Shown: positions 1 to 7,341 of the stretch, piece after piece
How the letters are laid out: each line of letters opens with the position of its first letter
Numbering within the stretch: the first letter of the stretch is position 1
Assembly (NCBI GenBank): GCA_023431345.1
Contig: JAEYWK010000008.1
Location: 1 to 41,142, forward strand
Direction: 5' to 3'
DNA length: 41,142 nucleotides
From: Pseudomonadota bacterium
Lineage (GTDB): Bacteria; Myxococcota_A; Polyangia; Polyangiales; Polyangiaceae
Translations under genes and position numbers: made by a program
The notes under the pieces: generated by a model
The model's database searches: none
What the model was told of the DNA's origin: nothing
Seen by the model: only the letters and a program-made list of their open reading frames with translations

Positions 1-6
1 CTGGCC

Positions 7-128
7 CGCGCCACAAACCTGGGCCTACCAACAAACGGGCCCAACGACCCCTCACGGACCGTCGGGCACGGGCACGGGCACGTTTACGGGCACGCGCGAG
101 CAATCCCAATTCAGGGACACTCCCTAGT
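7..128. repeat. Left copy of a ~120-bp dispersed repeat (inverted relative to the right end)
   Basis: This stretch matches the reverse complement of 40979-41100 in several blocks: CGCGCCACAAACC, GGCCTACCA, ACGGACCGTC followed by tandem GGGCAC hexamers and GTTTACGG, and finally AGGGACACT plus CTAGT. The left copy has three hexamer-type units and the right copy four, and the middle parts differ by small indels. The inner end overlaps the stop codon of the phosphofructokinase gene. It does not code for a recognisable protein. It could be a dispersed intergenic repeat family or the edge of a larger rearranged segment; the sequence alone does not decide. Confidence 0.8.
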
Positions 129-1218
129 CACCGAGGCAAATTCCGACATCACGCGCGGTCTGGATGGTGTCGCAGGCGACGTCGACGCTGCGGGTGCCGC
201 CCACCACCTGCGAGAACGGCACCAGCACGATCTCTCCGCCAATTTGCGCGACCAGGCCGCTGCGCTCGCCGTCGCCGAGGTAGCGAACCGCGGCGCAGCC
301 GAACCGCTGCGCCAAGAGTCGGTCGAAGCTGTTCGGCGAGCCTCCGCGCTGCAGGTGTCCGAGCACGACGCTGCGCGTTTCGTAGCCGCTTCGCTCGTGG
401 AGCTGCTGCGCGAGTCGAGCGCCGATTCCGCCCAGCATCGCGTGCTCGGTGAAGGCATCTTTCTGGACCTTGTACAGCTTGTCGGCTCCCTTTTCGCAGG
501 CGCCCTCGGAGGCCACGACGATGGCGAAGCCGGCGCCGCCGCGGTAGCGGTCGTGAAGCTTTGCGCAGATGCGGTCGAGGTCGTAGGGGATCTCGGGGAG
601 CAGCACGACGTCGGCGCCGCCCGCGATGCCCGCGTGCAGCGCGATCCAGCCGGCGTCGCGCCCCATGACTTCGACGATCATCACGCGCCCGTGAGCTTGC
701 GCGGTAGAGTGCAGGTTATCGAGCGCGGCGGTGGTGGTGTCGACGGCGGTGGCGAAGCCGAACGTCACGTTCGTACCGCGCAGATCGTTGTCGATCGTCT
801 TTGGAACCCCGATCACGCGCGGAAAGCCGCGCTCCATGAGGCTGCTCGCGATGCGCATCGAGCCATCTCCGCCGAGCGCCACCAGCGCGTCGATGCCGAG
901 CTCGCGCGCTCGCCTGACGACTCGCTCCGAGACGTCGGTGGCAGTCTTCTGCCCGTCGCGTAGGACGGGGTAGCGGAACGGATCACCACGGTTGGTGGTG
1001 CCGAGGATGGTGCCGCCTTGATGGAAGATGCCGCGCACGCGCTCGCGGGTCAGCGCCGTGACCCCTTCCGGATCATCTTCGATCAAGCCTTCATAGCCGC
1101 GACGAATGCCGAGCACCTCCCAGCCGCGGTTGAGGGCGCTGAGCGCGACCGAGCGGATCACGGCGTTGAGCCCGGGGGCGTCTCCGCCGCCGGTATTGAT
1201 CGCGATGCGAGTCACCAT
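124..1218 (-). CDS. pfkA: 6-phosphofructokinase
   Basis: Cytoplasmic glycolytic kinase that phosphorylates fructose 6-phosphate to the 1,6-bisphosphate. The 364-residue product has the N-terminal glycine loop GGGDAPGLN (residues 10-18), the nucleotide loop GGDGS (116-120) and the catalytic PKTIDND (139-145). In this family glycine at the fourth position of GGDG goes with ATP use, and GGDD with pyrophosphate use. Lysine in PKTIDND is usual in pyrophosphate enzymes and in the actinobacterial-type ATP enzymes, while classical ATP enzymes have PGTIDND. The combination here suggests a group III enzyme, probably ATP-dependent. I chose the ATG at 1218; a GTG lies three codons upstream. It is 28 bp downstream of the reductase gene on the same strand, so the two may be co-transcribed. 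The stop codon lies inside the left repeat. Confidence 0.93.
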   Translation of the reverse strand: MVTRIAINTGGGDAPGLNAVIRSVALSALNRGWEVLGIRRGYEGLIEDDPEGVTALTRERVRGIFHQGGTILGTTNRGDPFRYPVLRDGQKTATDVSERVVRRARELGIDALVALGGDGSMRIASSLMERGFPRVIGVPKTIDNDLRGTNVTFGFATAVDTTTAALDNLHSTAQAHGRVMIVEVMGRDAGWIALHAGIAGGADVVLLPEIPYDLDRICAKLHDRYRGGAGFAIVVASEGACEKGADKLYKVQKDAFTEHAMLGGIGARLAQQLHERSGYETRSVVLGHLQRGGSPNSFDRLLAQRFGCAAVRYLGDGERSGLVAQIGGEIVLVPFSQVVGGTRSVDVACDTIQTARDVGICLGD

Positions 1219-1246
1219 GCGCACCACGTTGTCTTTCTGTGGGCGC

Positions 1247-2245
1247 TCAGGTCAAGTCGCTTCTGCTCAGGTCCACCACCAGGCGCCCGCGCACCTTGCC
1301 GGCCAACAGCTCTGCGGCGGCGCCGACGACCTCGCCGAGGCCGATGTCATGCGCGATGCTCTCGAGCCACGCCGGCTGCACGAGCGCGCTCAGGCGCTGC
1401 CAGGCGACGGTGCGCTCGGCGCGCGACCTGAGTGACGTGTCGATGCCGAGCAGGCTCACGCCGCGCAAGATGAACGGCGCGACGGTGGCGGGAAAATCCA
1501 TGCCCTGGGCGAGCCCGCACGCGGCTACCGCTCCGCCGCGCGCCGTGCAAGCGCAGGCGTTCGCCAGCGTGTGGCTGCCGACCGAGTCGATGGCTCCCGC
1601 CCAGCGCTCTTTGCCGAGAGGCTTGCCCGGGCCGCCAAGCTCGCTGCGCTCGATGATCTCGCTGGCGCCGAGGCCACGCAGGTAGTCCGCTTCCTCGCTG
1701 CGCCCTGTCGACGCGATCACGCGGTAGCCGAGCCGCGCGAGCAGCGCGATCGAGAAGCTGCCCACGCCGCCAGCCGCGCCCGTCACCAAGACGGGGCCTC
1801 GATCCGGCGAGACGCCGTGCTGTTCGAGCGCCATCACGCACAGCATCGCGGTGAAGCCGCCGGTGCCGATCGCCATCGCGCTGCGTGGAGAGAGCCCGGT
1901 CGGTAGCAGCACGAGTCCGTCCGCCGGCACGCTGGCGCGTTCGGCCAGCCCACCCCACACCTTTTCGCCGATGCCGAAGCCGTTGCCGATGACCTGATCG
2001 CCGACGACGAAATCCGAATACGAGCTGTGCTCGACGACGCCCGCGAAGTCGATGCCGGGGACCATCGGGAAGGCGCGGACGATAGGGCTGCGCCCGGTGA
2101 TGGCGAGCGCGTCCTTGAAGTTGATGGTGCTGTGGCTGACCCGCAGCGTGACGTCGCCCGGCGGGAGCGCGGCGTCGTCGAGCTCGGTGAGCGCGACGCG
2201 CTGGGCACCGTCGGCCGTCTTCTCAATCAGAATGCCGCGAAACAT
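1247..2245 (-). CDS. Zinc-free MDR oxidoreductase, AcuI/YhdH (acryloyl-CoA reductase-like)
   Basis: The 332-residue protein is a medium-chain dehydrogenase/reductase of the quinone oxidoreductase branch. The N-terminal GroES-like part contains INFKDALAITG (41-51) and VPGIDFAGVV (62-71), which are typical of the AcuI/YhdH subfamily. The nucleotide-binding part carries VTGAAGGVGS (154-163), and the C-terminal GRLVVDL is also typical. The zinc-binding cysteines of alcohol dehydrogenases are absent. Family members reduce acryloyl-CoA to propionyl-CoA with NADPH; the actual substrate here is inferred. The chosen ATG follows a GAAGG sequence at suitable spacing, and the longer upstream frame is low-complexity. 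It is transcribed towards pfkA and is divergent from the HTTM gene. Confidence 0.88.
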   Translation of the reverse strand: MFRGILIEKTADGAQRVALTELDDAALPPGDVTLRVSHSTINFKDALAITGRSPIVRAFPMVPGIDFAGVVEHSSYSDFVVGDQVIGNGFGIGEKVWGGLAERASVPADGLVLLPTGLSPRSAMAIGTGGFTAMLCVMALEQHGVSPDRGPVLVTGAAGGVGSFSIALLARLGYRVIASTGRSEEADYLRGLGASEIIERSELGGPGKPLGKERWAGAIDSVGSHTLANACACTARGGAVAACGLAQGMDFPATVAPFILRGVSLLGIDTSLRSRAERTVAWQRLSALVQPAWLESIAHDIGLGEVVGAAAELLAGKVRGRLVVDLSRSDLT

Positions 2246-2400
2246 GGCGCGCCTTCGGGTCGGGCGTCCCCGAGCTCGTGCCGCCCAGCGGTGCCCCGGG
2301 CACGGGAGCTGAGGGGGCATGACGAGGGGGCCGCGGTTCGGGAACCACAGTAGGCCAAGTTGTGCCACTTCGGAGCGCGAGACGGCTCGTTGCCGCGGAA

Positions 2401-4074
2401 ATGAGCGTAGACGCGGCTGGCGCGGAATTTGCTGACGTGAGGCTCGTGACTCGGGCGTGGTGGCGGTCAATCGAGGCGGTCTATTTCACGGTGGACCCGC
2501 GGAGCTTGGGAGTATTCCGCATTGCGTTCGCGCTGGTCCTCTTGTCGGACCTGGCGCGGCGCTGGGTGGACATCGCCTATTTCTATACGAATCAGGGGCT
2601 GCTCCCGAATCACACCCTTTTGTGGCGGCCGCCAGCGGGTCGCATGTTCTCGCTGTTCTTCGGCGTGTCGAACCTCGATGAGGCGCACGTCGGCTTCGCC
2701 CTTTGCGGCGCCGTCTACCTGGCGTTCCTGTTCGGCTTCCGCACGCGCTGGGTGCAGTGGCTGGTGCTGGTGGCGCGCGTGAGCCTCAACACCCGCCTCG
2801 CGGTGCTCGAGAACGGCGGCGACATGGTGATGGACCTGCTCTGCCTGTTCACGCTGCCGCTGCCGCTCGGGAGGCGCTTCTCACTCGACGCCGTGGCGCG
2901 AAGCGTCGCCGACGCGCGCGACCCGAGCGGCGAGGCCGCCCGTGCAACGCGAGAGCGGCTGCTGCAGCCGGTGGTGTCGGTCGCGATGCTCGGCTTGCTC
3001 TTGCAGTTCTCGATCATCTACCTGTTCAACGCGGCCGCCAAGAATGGCGTTGCCTGGCACGATGGCACGGCCGTTTACTACGCGCTCCACCAAGACAAGC
3101 TGGTGACGGCGTTCGGGGTTTGGATGCGTGAGCACCTGCCGCTCAGCGTGCTGCGAGCGCTCACTCACGGCACCCTGGCGACCGAGTGGCTCGGCTTTGC
3201 GCTGATCATCACCCCCATCTTCAGCCAGCAAGCGCGGCTGATCGCGGTGTGCGTGCTGCCGCTGCTGCACCTTTCGTTCGCGCTCGGGCTGAATCTCGGC
3301 GGCTTCAGCCCGGCCATGATGTCGTTTTACCCGCTGCTCTTGGGCACGGTTCATTGGCGCTGGCTGGAGCGCCGCTTCGGAGCGCGTGTTTCTCCGCTCG
3401 CGGGTGCGCTCACGGATCGCGCACGCTCGCTCATCGAGCGTTACCCGTTTCAGCCGCTGCCGGCGGTGTCGCCGCTGCGGCGCCGGCTGGGCGAGATGGC
3501 GACGCTGGTGCTCATGATCGCGATCGCAACCGAGGTCGTGAACGACAACACGCCCGTGCCGCAGGCGCTCCGCGTGCGTCAGCCGCAATGGGCCAAGGCC
3601 ATCATCGAGTATCCGCGCATCCTGCAAGGGTGGCGGATGTTCTCGAGCGAGCCTTCGCGCGTCGACTCGATGATCCACGTCGACGCCACGACTGCCGCCG
3701 GCGAGCGAGTCGACCCTTACAACGCGGTCGCGAGCTTGCAGCGCTTCCCCGATGGCAAGACGGTGCCGTCGCACATGGGGCAGAGCCAGTTCTTCGTGAT
3801 GTACTCCGATCGCATCGCCAACGTGAGCTACTCCGCGTACCGTCAAGCCTTCGGAGAGTGGCTCCTGGCTTACCCGAAGCGCACGGGGCGTCCGCAAGAT
3901 TGCTTGGTCAAGTACGAGGTGTATTACGTGAGCGATCGCACCCCGCCTCCCGGCAGCGACGCTTCCCCGGAGCCGCTCGAGCGCACCAGCTTCATGAGCT
4001 ACCGTGCCCCCTACGGTGACTCGTGCCAGCCGCTCAAGTTGCCGGAGTCGACCACGCCTGTCGCGGCCCACTGA
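2401..4074 (+). CDS. HTTM-domain integral membrane protein (vitamin K-dependent gamma-carboxylase-like)
   Basis: A 557-residue polytopic membrane protein. Hydrophobic helices are visible near residues 37-55, 90-107, 112-123, 186-206, 255-270, 280-297 and 303-320 of this start, and another around 375-390. The first part (YFTVDPRSLGVFRIAFA, then YFYTNQGLLP) is the signature start of the HTTM family, which includes gamma-carboxylase homologues. The soluble C-terminal part contains WRMFSSEPS, a common feature of bacterial members. The cytochrome-free reaction chemistry of bacterial HTTM proteins is mostly unknown, so no substrate is proposed. The ATG at 2401 is preferred, but an in-frame GTG at 2362 has a TAGG at better spacing, so the start is uncertain by 13 codons. 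Confidence 0.85.
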   Translation: MSVDAAGAEFADVRLVTRAWWRSIEAVYFTVDPRSLGVFRIAFALVLLSDLARRWVDIAYFYTNQGLLPNHTLLWRPPAGRMFSLFFGVSNLDEAHVGFALCGAVYLAFLFGFRTRWVQWLVLVARVSLNTRLAVLENGGDMVMDLLCLFTLPLPLGRRFSLDAVARSVADARDPSGEAARATRERLLQPVVSVAMLGLLLQFSIIYLFNAAAKNGVAWHDGTAVYYALHQDKLVTAFGVWMREHLPLSVLRALTHGTLATEWLGFALIITPIFSQQARLIAVCVLPLLHLSFALGLNLGGFSPAMMSFYPLLLGTVHWRWLERRFGARVSPLAGALTDRARSLIERYPFQPLPAVSPLRRRLGEMATLVLMIAIATEVVNDNTPVPQALRVRQPQWAKAIIEYPRILQGWRMFSSEPSRVDSMIHVDATTAAGERVDPYNAVASLQRFPDGKTVPSHMGQSQFFVMYSDRIANVSYSAYRQAFGEWLLAYPKRTGRPQDCLVKYEVYYVSDRTPPPGSDASPEPLERTSFMSYRAPYGDSCQPLKLPESTTPVAAH

Positions 4075-4162
4075 CGCTCAGGGCGAAAGACCGAGCGCGT
4101 AGCCTTTTCAGGCCGCCGGCAGGCGTGCTATGCGAAAGCGGGCTCGGTGAGTTCGAGCGAGG

Positions 4163-4912
4163 GTGAGCTTCAAGATGCAGGGAATTCCGTGGATTGTTTA
4201 CGTGATGGTGCCGCTCGTCCTGGGGCTATTTTTCTACCAGCGCAAGCGCATGGCCACCACGCTCGCTGCCAACTCCGACAAGACGCTCGGGGTGATCGCC
4301 TCGCGGCTGGGCATGCGCGTGGTCGAAGGTGACCCGAGCCTCAACTTGCTCTATTTCCAGCAGCCGTCGGGTGACTTCAAGCGCTCGCTGCGGGCTGAGG
4401 GCCAGCCTTACGGTCGCCCTGCGCGACTCACCATCGTCGATGGCCAGAAGACGAACGAGTACGTGGTCGCGAAGAAGATCACGCAGACGTTCGGCTGCTT
4501 CCTCGAGGTGACGCTCGCCATCCGCGTGCACCCGTTCGAGCTGACGCTGCGCTCGCCCCAGCAATATTTGGCGCCCAACCTCGAGCTCGAGCATCGGACC
4601 GAGCTGCAAACGGTGAGCTTGGCGGACCCGGCCCTCGAGCAAATGTTCGTGGTGCGCTCCGCCGATCCGCAAGTGCCTGAGCGCCTCCGCGCCGCGCTCC
4701 AGCTGTTGTCGACGCAGCAGTTCGTGCACCTCGCGGGTGAGGGCGACCGCATTTGGATGTCTTTCACGCGCTTCGGCTTGGCGTCCTTGTCGTACGCGCC
4801 GGAGGAGCTGCTGCTCGCCCTGGAAGCAGCCGCGTGCGGGCTCGAAGGCCGCCCGGCTCCAGCCGGGCTCGGTATGCCCGCGGGCGGCGCGCTCCCGCCC
4901 CCCCACGCATGA
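4163..4912 (+). CDS. Uncharacterised protein with one N-terminal membrane anchor
   Basis: I do not recognise the family. The 249-residue product begins with a hydrophobic helix (IPWIVYVMVPLVLGLFFY, residues 7-24) followed by a KRM-type positive edge, so most of the protein probably faces the cytoplasm or periplasm as one soluble domain of mixed alpha/beta type. The tail is Gly/Pro/Ala-rich. Its stop overlaps the start of the next gene in an ATGA, so the two are translationally coupled and likely function together. The start may be this GTG or the ATG at 4175, which has a more distant GAGG. Confidence 0.75.
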   Translation: MSFKMQGIPWIVYVMVPLVLGLFFYQRKRMATTLAANSDKTLGVIASRLGMRVVEGDPSLNLLYFQQPSGDFKRSLRAEGQPYGRPARLTIVDGQKTNEYVVAKKITQTFGCFLEVTLAIRVHPFELTLRSPQQYLAPNLELEHRTELQTVSLADPALEQMFVVRSADPQVPERLRAALQLLSTQQFVHLAGEGDRIWMSFTRFGLASLSYAPEELLLALEAAACGLEGRPAPAGLGMPAGGALPPPHA

Positions 4913-5700
4913 ATCCAGCGCTGCCCACGGCTCCTTTCAACCCCAGCTTCGGGCAGGCGACGCCGGCCCCTTGCACCAATTGTGGCGCGCCGATGTCGTT
5001 CACGGAAGCGACGTCGCTGCACCACACTCCCGAGCTGTCGTGTCGCTACTGCGGTCATCGTGAAGCGCTGCCCGCCGACGCCGCCGAGCGTCACCGCCAT
5101 TTGCGGCTGAGGCTGGCGCAGCTAGGCCGCCTGCGCGAAGCGAGCGAAGCACCACTGCAGACCTTCAAGATGATGAATCAGCAGTGGCCACTGGCGATCG
5201 TCATCTCTCTCGCGATGGGCGTCTATCAAACCCAAAGCTTCGTCGGCACTTGGCGGCTGCTGGGTCACGCCAACCCGATGCAGGCCGCGTTCGGCGCTAT
5301 TCCGCTGGCCGTGTCGGTGGGCATGCTGGTGGGCTGGCTCGGCATGCGCAGCACCTTCGCCAGGCTGCTCAAGCCGCTCTTGCGCGCGCGGCCCCCCCAG
5401 CACCCGGGCTTGCCTGCGCGCTGCCGCAACTGCGGCGGGGACTTGCCGCCGGTGCGGGCGCCCGAGGTGACGTGCGGCTTCTGCTCCGCGTCGAACTTGC
5501 TCGACGATTCGCTCACGCGAGACGCCTCCGCGCTGCTCGCGGCGGAGGCTGCCGAATACGAGCGCCGCATGCGCCCGTGGGCTCGCGACGCGAACGTGTT
5601 CCTGGCGCCCTCGCGCGCTTTTTACCGCTATTTCATCGTGGGGGGCGTCGCGGCGCTGCTCGTCGTCGGCTTGGCCTTCGGCTCGTTGCTCGCTTCCTAG
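4909..5700 (+). CDS. Membrane protein with two zinc-ribbon-like Cys pairs
   Basis: The 263-residue product has a first four-cysteine cluster (CTNCGAP and CRYCGH, residues about 22-48), two hydrophobic helices (about 93-108 and 123-143), a second cluster (CRNCGGD and CGFCSAS, about 170-195) and a final hydrophobic helix at the C terminus. The duplicated ribbons flanking a membrane hairpin suggest an internal duplication or a metal-stabilised scaffold. The start codon overlaps the previous stop (ATGA), which forces this start over the longer frame upstream. Function is unknown; the pair with the preceding gene is probably a unit. Confidence 0.78.
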   Translation: MNPALPTAPFNPSFGQATPAPCTNCGAPMSFTEATSLHHTPELSCRYCGHREALPADAAERHRHLRLRLAQLGRLREASEAPLQTFKMMNQQWPLAIVISLAMGVYQTQSFVGTWRLLGHANPMQAAFGAIPLAVSVGMLVGWLGMRSTFARLLKPLLRARPPQHPGLPARCRNCGGDLPPVRAPEVTCGFCSASNLLDDSLTRDASALLAAEAAEYERRMRPWARDANVFLAPSRAFYRYFIVGGVAALLVVGLAFGSLLAS

Positions 5701-5775
5701 CTGCTGCGCACGGCCGGCCGCTGAGCAGGCACACGACCTTCGAGCGACGAGACGAAACAGACGAGCGAGGCCGGC

Positions 5776-6306
5776 TCACAGCGTGACGTACAGGCCCTTC
5801 TTTTGGCGCGCAGCTTGGCCGAGCATGCCCTCGAGCGGCGAAAGGGGCTCCTTCAAGCTCGGCTCGCGCGCGAGGAGCACGCGCACTTCGGCTAGCGCAG
5901 CCGCGATCTCCGCTTCGGTTTGAAAGTACGCGCCTTGGCGGCTCGGATCGAAGGGGGCCTCCTCCGGTCCCAAGGGCTCGCCGAGCGTGAACGCGCCGGT
6001 GGAGCCTGAGCCTTCCAACAGATCGGCGATGTCCTCGAAGGCTTCGTCGAGGCCGATGTCGAGGTCACTGTCGTAGTACTTGGTGAGCGCGAAATCGCCG
6101 TGCTCGTGGACATCCCCCACCTCGAGCAAGCTTCGCCAGCTCTGCGGCAGCGGCTCACCCTCATAAGGATCGGTGAGGTGCTCGCGCTCACGGTCGATCC
6201 AAGCCGCGAGCGGCTCGCTCTCGTTCGTTTCCAGCGCGCCCAGCAGGAGCGGCCGCAGCTCGGCCGCGAAGGCGGCGTAGTCGAAGGCGAAGGCGCGATG
6301 GGTCAT
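5776..6306 (-). CDS. Hypothetical acidic cytoplasmic protein
   Basis: The 176-residue product is acidic, with no signal peptide or membrane helix. A central stretch (LTKYYDSDLDIGLDEAFEDI) is rich in Asp/Glu and aromatic residues. The protein reminds one loosely of small immunity or knr4/SMI1-like proteins, but I see no diagnostic motif and do not claim that. It lies 101 bp downstream of another small gene on the same strand. Confidence 0.65.
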   Translation of the reverse strand: MTHRAFAFDYAAFAAELRPLLLGALETNESEPLAAWIDREREHLTDPYEGEPLPQSWRSLLEVGDVHEHGDFALTKYYDSDLDIGLDEAFEDIADLLEGSGSTGAFTLGEPLGPEEAPFDPSRQGAYFQTEAEIAAALAEVRVLLAREPSLKEPLSPLEGMLGQAARQKKGLYVTL

Positions 6307-6407
6307 GCGGAGCGAGCTTCGTAGCGCATTTCCCGGCCGGCGCCGTCCGGGATCGTCGTTCTTGCCGCTGCCAGCCGGTCGCCCTTCGCCGGCCCCGGTG
6401 GAAGAAG

Positions 6408-6848
6408 TCAGCCCAGGCTCGCTCGGAACGCCAAGAAGCGCTGCTTCAGCTGCTCGTCGTCGAAGTGCGTGCTCGCGTCGGCGTGCAGATCGAAATGGCG
6501 CCGGAAGCGCTCTTCGCCCGGTCGATCCACGTTCCCGAACAAGAATGACAGCGTGGCCTCGATCAGCTCGCCCTTGCGTTCGTCGTCGAACAAGACGGCG
6601 ATTCGGGCGCGCAGGCAGAACGCAAAATGAGTGACGACCACGCTGCTCGCGTCCTCCGTCTTGCGTCCTAGCGTCAGGAACTTGGGCGCCTCGAGCGTCG
6701 CGATCGAGACCACGCGCGTGTCTTTGACCTGCTCGCAGAGCGCGTCTTCGACCTCGCTGCGGATCAAGCCGAACGGATCGCGCAGGCCGAAGAACATGTG
6801 CTCGGAGCCTTCGAAGGCCGTGAAGTCGTCGTTCGGTCCCGCCGGCAT
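6408..6848 (-). CDS. Hypothetical protein, 146 residues
   Basis: No recognised family. The product is soluble, without signal peptide or membrane segment, and has a mixed alpha/beta pattern (FLTLGRKTEDASSVVVTHFA, then a FLFGNVDRPGEERFRRHF segment). The ATG at 6848 is chosen because the frame upstream is arginine/proline-rich low-complexity sequence. It could be co-transcribed with the following small gene. Confidence 0.62.
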   Translation of the reverse strand: MPAGPNDDFTAFEGSEHMFFGLRDPFGLIRSEVEDALCEQVKDTRVVSIATLEAPKFLTLGRKTEDASSVVVTHFAFCLRARIAVLFDDERKGELIEATLSFLFGNVDRPGEERFRRHFDLHADASTHFDDEQLKQRFLAFRASLG

Positions 6849-7043
6849 GGGCCGGACTATGCCGCGCACTGAAATGCGGGTCGAGGTCGGCCGCCCCCGG
6901 CGAAATGGTCCGGCAGGGGGAAACGCGGGCTGACCACCGGCCCTCGGTTTGGGCGCGTCGCCCCGCAGCCGAAATCCGGGGTGGCGGACGCGCGCAATCT
7001 GCCCCACGCGACCGAGCGCCGGGTTCTGGTAAGGTGCGTCGTC

Positions 7044-7298
7044 GTGTCGTTCTCGCTCCAGCTCAAGGGCAGCCTCTTCGACGTTGCATCGCTCGGCATG
7101 GTCGAGATCGACGGCTCCACTCCACCCGAAATCGGTGACGTGGTCGAGCTCAATGGCAAGAGCTACACCATCACGGATCTGATCAAGGAAGACGCGGCGG
7201 CTTATGGGCTACCGCGCGGAGACGACGAGCCGCACGCGACGTGGGTCGCCATCGTCGAGCCGCTGGCGGTCTCGCAGCGACGCGGCGGCTTGCTTTGA
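7044..7298 (+). CDS. Small hypothetical beta-rich protein
   Basis: An 84-residue product beginning VSFSLQLKGSLFDVASLG with a compact beta pattern (GDVVELNGKSYTITDLI). No family recognised. The GTG at 7044 is chosen because an AAGG lies nine bases upstream; longer in-frame starts would run through arginine-rich sequence. It is convergent with the pectate lyase-like gene. Confidence 0.55.
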   Translation: MSFSLQLKGSLFDVASLGMVEIDGSTPPEIGDVVELNGKSYTITDLIKEDAAAYGLPRGDDEPHATWVAIVEPLAVSQRRGGLL

Positions 7299-7341
7299 AG
7301 GCGTCAGCGTTGCGCGCCGTCTGGTCGTAGCAGCGCGCGTG

